Source: Sarcocystis neurona (taxonomy: Eukaryota; Apicomplexa; Conoidasida; Eucoccidiorida; Sarcocystidae). From it: a DNA stretch of 64,000 nucleotides. This document shows, piece by piece, positions 60,701-64,000 of this stretch; position 1 is the stretch's first letter, and each line of letters begins with the position of its first letter. The position numbers and the translations under genes are program-made. The DNA is taken from contig KL647294.1 of assembly GCA_000727475.1 (NCBI GenBank), positions 618,369 through 682,368 of the forward strand, given 5' to 3'. A model generated the notes under the pieces. It did not search any database, had not been told where the DNA came from, and saw only the letters and a list, made by a program, of their open reading frames with translations.

Positions 60701-62087
60701 GCAGCGGAGACGCAGCAGCGCAGAAGCAGCAGCGAAGCAGCAGCGCTGGTGCTGGGACTCACAGAAATCCACTGGCGTAGATTGAGGTGCCGCTTCAGGA
60801 GCAGGCGAGACCAGAGCGCCGTCCAGACCATGGACGAGCTATCGATAACGATGTACACTGCCGCCCCTGCATACAGCAAACCAGCTGCAAAGGACAGGCG
60901 CGGCAGCAGACGCACCACCAGCAGCTTCCAGTAAGCCGAACGCAGGAAAAAGTCACGAGGAAGAGCAGCAGGCCAGCAGCATGAAGAGAAGCAGCAGAAG
61001 CGTCCAAAGGAGTGCCAAGGAGGCGCAGATGCGGCAGCAGCAGCAGCAGGATAGTCGCATAGACGAGCAGCAAGAGGCGCGTGAGCAGAGGCAAGGAGGT
61101 TACGCAACAACGTCAGAAATACAGTACAGCAGCAGAAGCCCTGTTACTGTTGCGGGCGAGAGAGGAGAAGAAAATGTAGAACCACCAGAAGCGAAGATGC
61201 AGCAGCAGCACCCGGTAGTGCAAAGACGCGGCACTCTCCCGTAGGAAGAATTGACGTCAGCACCAGCGTGCATGCAAAGCAGCGATATCAGCAACGAAAA
61301 GAAGCAGCAGCACCGACAACGGGGGGAAGAAAATCACCTGGAGCAGGCGCAACAACAAATAGGCGTAAAGCAGCTGCAGCGGCCACACGCAGCAGCAGCA
61401 GCAGCACCGACAAGCAGCAGGAGCAGCGATAAGCGACGGCAGCAGCGGCGAGAGGCAGCAGCGGCGGTGAGAAGCAGCAGAAGCGACGCGGCGAGAAACA
61501 GCAGCAGTAACAGCGAACACGCGGTTGAAGACCCAGCAATGTAGTCCACGGCAAGCGCACGTGTAAAGCTACGCAGTCCTCCACGAATCTACACACATAT
61601 TTGCATACCCGTGCATTCCTATATACCCGCTCCCGGACCACCTACCTACCCTTCCGAGAAATTCACTTACATACACGCACACACACGTGCACTGAGAGAG
61701 GCGCGTGCACATACCTGGGCGCACGTCAATGCTTCAGCACGCCTGGCGCAATGTGAGAGACGCTTTTTTCTTCAGTAGCTGGACTGCCATACACACATAT
61801 ATATACGGACACACGCACACATACGTGTGTAGAAACCAAACGGAAGCTTTAATTTAACTACACATACACATATATGACGTAAATACAACTATGCATAGAG
61901 ATTATACGGGAATCTCCCGTGGGCTGTAGGAGCAGGCGCATGCAGTTGAAAGATGAGGCAGCCCGCGTTTCCCCACCTTTCTTTAGGAGTTGGTTGACCA
62001 TGTCGAGAGACGAGACGAGCATTCCCTTGCGCCAGTTGCACTGCCTGCATGCACCGCAGAGGCACACCGAAGGCGCAGCAGTGGCTT
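51714..62087 (-). CDS. Drug/metabolite-transporter superfamily protein (SLC35-like), N-terminus not found
   Basis: Seven exons were pieced together: 62087-61977, 60884-60763, 58818-58628, 57677-57572, 53914-53807, 52410-52309 and 51809-51714. All phases agree (1, 0, 2, 0, 0, 0), giving 278 codons including the stop. They encode successive membrane helices and loops of a multi-pass DMT/SLC35-type transporter: KGMLVSSLDMVNQLLKK; AGLLYAGAAVYIVIDSSSM; WTALWSRLLLKRHLNLRQW; ISIFLISLGISL; GVILILLASVLMGLTFVLNE; TLWTVFWTAPRFQELVLDP; FFWLFVSGWMHSG; HFGAVSTGILK; GLKVAIVFLASHYLF. The family moves nucleotide sugars or other metabolites across Golgi, ER or organelle membranes; the substrate cannot be told. 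Acceptors have good pyrimidine tracts and donors are GTGAG, GTAAA or GTGGG. Introns reach 3.7 kb and are full of triplet and TA/CA repeats. The first exon(s) lie right of 62087. The last exon is the least certain. Confidence 0.8.
52195..52520. repeat. TA and GA dinucleotide arrays flanking a transporter exon
   Basis: (TA)n at about 52208-52228 followed by GGGAGAGAGAG, and (AT)n at about 52497-52515. Transporter exon 52410-52309 lies between them. Confidence 0.85.
52790..53340. repeat. Interrupted CTG/CTC triplet array
   Basis: Many short CTG runs broken by CTC, CCG and TTG triplets, CTG reading on the plus strand. The plus frame at 52785-53264 is open through it (Leu, Cys, Ala, Pro), which is expected from a triplet array and is not taken as a gene. 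It is intronic to the transporter. Confidence 0.85.
53540..53795. repeat. CTG triplet array next to a transporter exon
   Basis: Runs such as GCTGCTGCTGCCGCTGC and CGCTGCTGCTGCTGTTATTG, CTG on plus. It ends about 12 nt from the donor of exon 53914-53807. Confidence 0.88.
54656..55010. repeat. Minisatellite of about 80-88 bp with TA/CA arrays
   Basis: TGTGGCAGAGACCATTACGG at about 54805 recurs as TGTTGCAGAGACCACTAAGG near 54885 and TGTTGCAGAGACCACTGCGG near 54973, with a more diverged copy at 54656 (GTGACAGAGAGCACTACAGC). The copies are separated by ACAT/ATAT sequence. Confidence 0.82.
55860..55985. repeat. GA/AGAAA-rich purine tract
   Basis: About 120 nt of nearly pure purine on the plus strand (AGAGACAGAGAGAAAAAGAA and similar). 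On the transporter's strand it is a long polypyrimidine tract inside an intron. Confidence 0.9.
56940..57035. repeat. Two TA dinucleotide arrays
   Basis: (AT)n at about 56946-56962 and again at about 57016-57034, within an intron of the transporter. Confidence 0.9.
59600..59665. repeat. 36-bp tandem unit in a purine-rich stretch
   Basis: ACAGAACGGAAAGCTGG at 59607 recurs at 59643, separated by AGAAAG-rich sequence. The surrounding 59.35-59.70 kb is strongly purine rich on plus. Confidence 0.8.
60425..60742. repeat. CAG triplet array beside a transporter exon
   Basis: A compound array built from AGAAGCAGCAGCG units of 15-18 bp, CAG on plus and CTG on the transporter's strand. It begins about 20 nt inside the intron after the donor at 60763. 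The exon frame stays open through the whole array if not spliced. Confidence 0.92.
60960..61545. repeat. Interrupted CAG triplet cluster
   Basis: Multiple CAG/CAGCGG blocks, e.g. CAGCAGCAGCAGCAGCACCG near 61390, with non-repeat spacers; intronic to the transporter between exons 62087-61977 and 60884-60763. Confidence 0.9.
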
Positions 62088-63109
62088 CTGCAAGAGAATT
62101 TCACAGAAGGAAGAATAAGCGTGTACAGAGGAGTCGCACCAAAGATTTATCCCCCAGCAGAGACGTATACACACTGCAGAGAAGAGAAAAAAGTTTGGAC
62201 GGAGAACCCTATTGATAGCGGCATGCGTGCCTCCCTTCAGGACCCCCTTCGTCCAGACCCACGCTGATAAAGACAGACGCAAGGCATTGCATGTAGCTTG
62301 ATGCAAATATGTGCAGACAGAGAGACGACGAGAGAAAGGGAGAAAAAGACAGGTGCGGTTCTGTAGAAAGCTAGAAATGCCGCCAGACATGGGAACTAGT
62401 AAGTGCATGCATATATGTAGTGCTGGAAAACTTATACGTGGGCACACACAGGTGTACATATGTGGGTATATAAAGAGTTACGTGTGTATAAATGTAAGTA
62501 TAGACACAGGTGGATGACTATATTTACGCATATACAAATATATGCATATACATCTATATACGTACAGAGAGAGAGAGGTACAGCTACAGTAACATTCGTA
62601 CGTAGGTACGTTAAGAGCAGATCCATTCATACATGCTGTATGTGTTACGTGTAGCTATACACGATTAATATATGGACTTGCATGTGTATACGTACAGCGA
62701 TATACGAGGCGTGTATTGATACACGTGTGGACAAGCAGACGCTTAGATTTAATTTGGTGTTTAGGTGCTGCTAAGTAGAGAGACAAACGGGACGGCAGAC
62801 ACGGCACACACACAGATCCGGAGAGGAAAAAAGATGCAGGGGGGGAGCTTAGCTAGCACAGGAGAAGCAGACAGAATCACAGATGGTCAGCAGTCTTTTC
62901 CAGGTGAAAACCCGTAGATCTGGCACGCGGCCTGGGGACAGCAGGCACACATGTGTGGGGTGATGTCCTGGATCTCCACGTGCATATCTTTGTTAATTTA
63001 TCGCTGTAGTAACGGTCTTTCATGAGTGTATACTGTGGCTGACAAGGAAGAAGAAGAAGAAAAAGAGAGCATCAGGGGACGCGCACGTACGGGAGCAGCA
63101 AATGGATGA
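62088..63109. other. Repeat-rich flank, expected to hold the transporter's 5' exons
   Basis: Contains short TA/CA arrays around 62400-62720. No first exon with ATG and a phase-1 donor could be fixed. A minus-strand block near 62960-62890 after CTGTCCCCAG reads RVFTWKRLLTIC, faintly like a DMT helix start, but lacks a good donor. Confidence 0.35.
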
Positions 63110-64000
63110 AGAAAGCAACAACAGCGAATGCGACACCACAAGCAGCGTTTACGCAAAACAAGCGAAGAGACGCCGGGGACTTGAAGCAACGGCGCACGCA
63201 TGCAGGCAAGCGGCTGCACACGTGAAATTAGCAGCGGCGGCGGCCCAGCGCGTACGCAGGAACAGCAGCAGCAGCACGCCCAGGACTTGCAGAACAGGCG
63301 CGTGGCCAAAAGGAACGGAGGAGCAACAGCAGCTGGTCAGAAACACCGGTATCAAACGCAGGAGAAACGCAGCACCAGCAGCAGCTGGAACGGAAAAGCG
63401 GCGGGACCTACGTGAGTTTCTGCTGCGTAGGTAGCGTCCCCACCATGATCATCGAGTAATAATGCGGCAGGAGGATAGAAAACGTGCTGGACTGCAGCAG
63501 AACACGCAGCAGGAACAGAGGCAGCAGCAGCGCCAGCGCAGGTGGCAGCACGTGCGAGGTGTAGACGTACACGAAAGCGACAGCAGCGCGGGCCGCAGCA
63601 GCGGCTCACGAGAAGCACCCTGAGGCGGGCGGCAGCAGCGGCAGCGGGAAGACGAGTAGTCGTATCGGCATCCGGGAAGCGAGCAAGCAACAGTCGGAGC
63701 AGCAGTACAGCCAAGAAAACCCTCCCGGCATCAGCAGCTGCAACAACTGCACCAGCCCCAACCGCAGACCCGCAGGAGCAACAGCAGCAGACGCAGAAGC
63801 AGCAGCCACGGCAGCACCGCGCGCAGGACGAGAGAATCACCGCAGGAGGAAAGCAATCGTACACGCAAGGACGACACCCATGGCGGGCGCTGCAGCAGCG
63901 GCTACGACAGCAAAGAAGGGGCAGCAGCGGGTGCAACGTACGGTTTAACACGAAGGCAGCAGTCGCAGCCGCGCTACCAGCAACAGAGTGCGCACTCGCA
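63110..64000. repeat. CAG triplet cluster to the right edge
   Basis: Dense interrupted CAG/CAACAG/GCAGCGG blocks, CAG on plus. Both strands show long open frames only because the triplets carry no stops; none is taken as a gene. Confidence 0.88.

Noticed and set aside
60367..61110. A 247-codon minus-strand ORF taken as one exon
   Set aside because: Only 60884-60763 fits the transporter in phase; the rest is CTG array or intron read in frame.
63352..63951. A 199-codon minus-strand Cys/Ala/Leu-rich ORF
   Set aside because: Composition follows the CAG/CTG repeats; no signal of selection for protein can be seen.
49000..64000. CRISPR-like or telomere-like repeat arrays
   Set aside because: Repeats are simple di- and trinucleotide arrays or short tandem duplications; there are no regular spacers and no TTTAGGG-type telomere units.

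Overview
This is nuclear DNA of a eukaryote, most likely a coccidian apicomplexan of the Eimeria/Cyclospora group. Four things point there: small exons bounded by GT..AG introns; an organellar bacterial-type leucyl-tRNA synthetase behind a signal peptide plus a long leader; a secreted acidic protein with RRL motifs like the coccidian export signal; and a sharp change from repeat-poor DNA (1 to about 49 kb) to DNA full of CAG/CTG triplets and TA/CA/GT arrays (about 49 to 64 kb). Eimeria chromosomes are known for such repeat-poor and repeat-rich segments. The exons here carry few long homopolymer amino-acid runs, which may favour Cyclospora over Eimeria, but I cannot decide this from sequence alone.

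Left part, 1-33 kb. A secreted acidic protein runs off the left edge (minus). Next is an eight-exon coiled-coil protein resembling the DUF4795/QRICH2 type (3.6-7.6 kb, minus), then RNA polymerase III subunit RPC4 in five or more exons (9.5-12.7 kb, minus). A long unrecognised ORF (18.4-19.9 kb, plus), a coiled-coil protein with a 496-codon last exon (20.9-23.5 kb, plus) and a small secreted protein (25.1-25.9 kb, minus) follow. The rest of this part is gene-poor, with a few weak exon candidates.

Middle, 34-48 kb (plus). A three-exon gene encodes a giant leucyl-tRNA synthetase of about 2,317 residues, with a predicted apicoplast-type leader and a degraded editing domain. A three-exon gene with three RRM domains follows.

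Right part, 48-64 kb. A four-exon gene of 196 codons (plus) ends at 51.8 kb. A drug/metabolite-transporter (SLC35-like) gene lies on the minus strand across at least 10 kb. Its seven visible exons are only 96-191 nt each and sit in kilobase introns packed with triplet and dinucleotide repeats. The proposed last exons of these two genes overlap antisense.

The genes do not form a pathway: they serve translation, transcription, RNA binding, transport and secretion. All splice models were made by eye from phase agreement, splice signals and protein sense, and need RNA support. I found no CRISPR array, rRNA gene, transposase, recognisable tRNA or clearly new multi-gene system.
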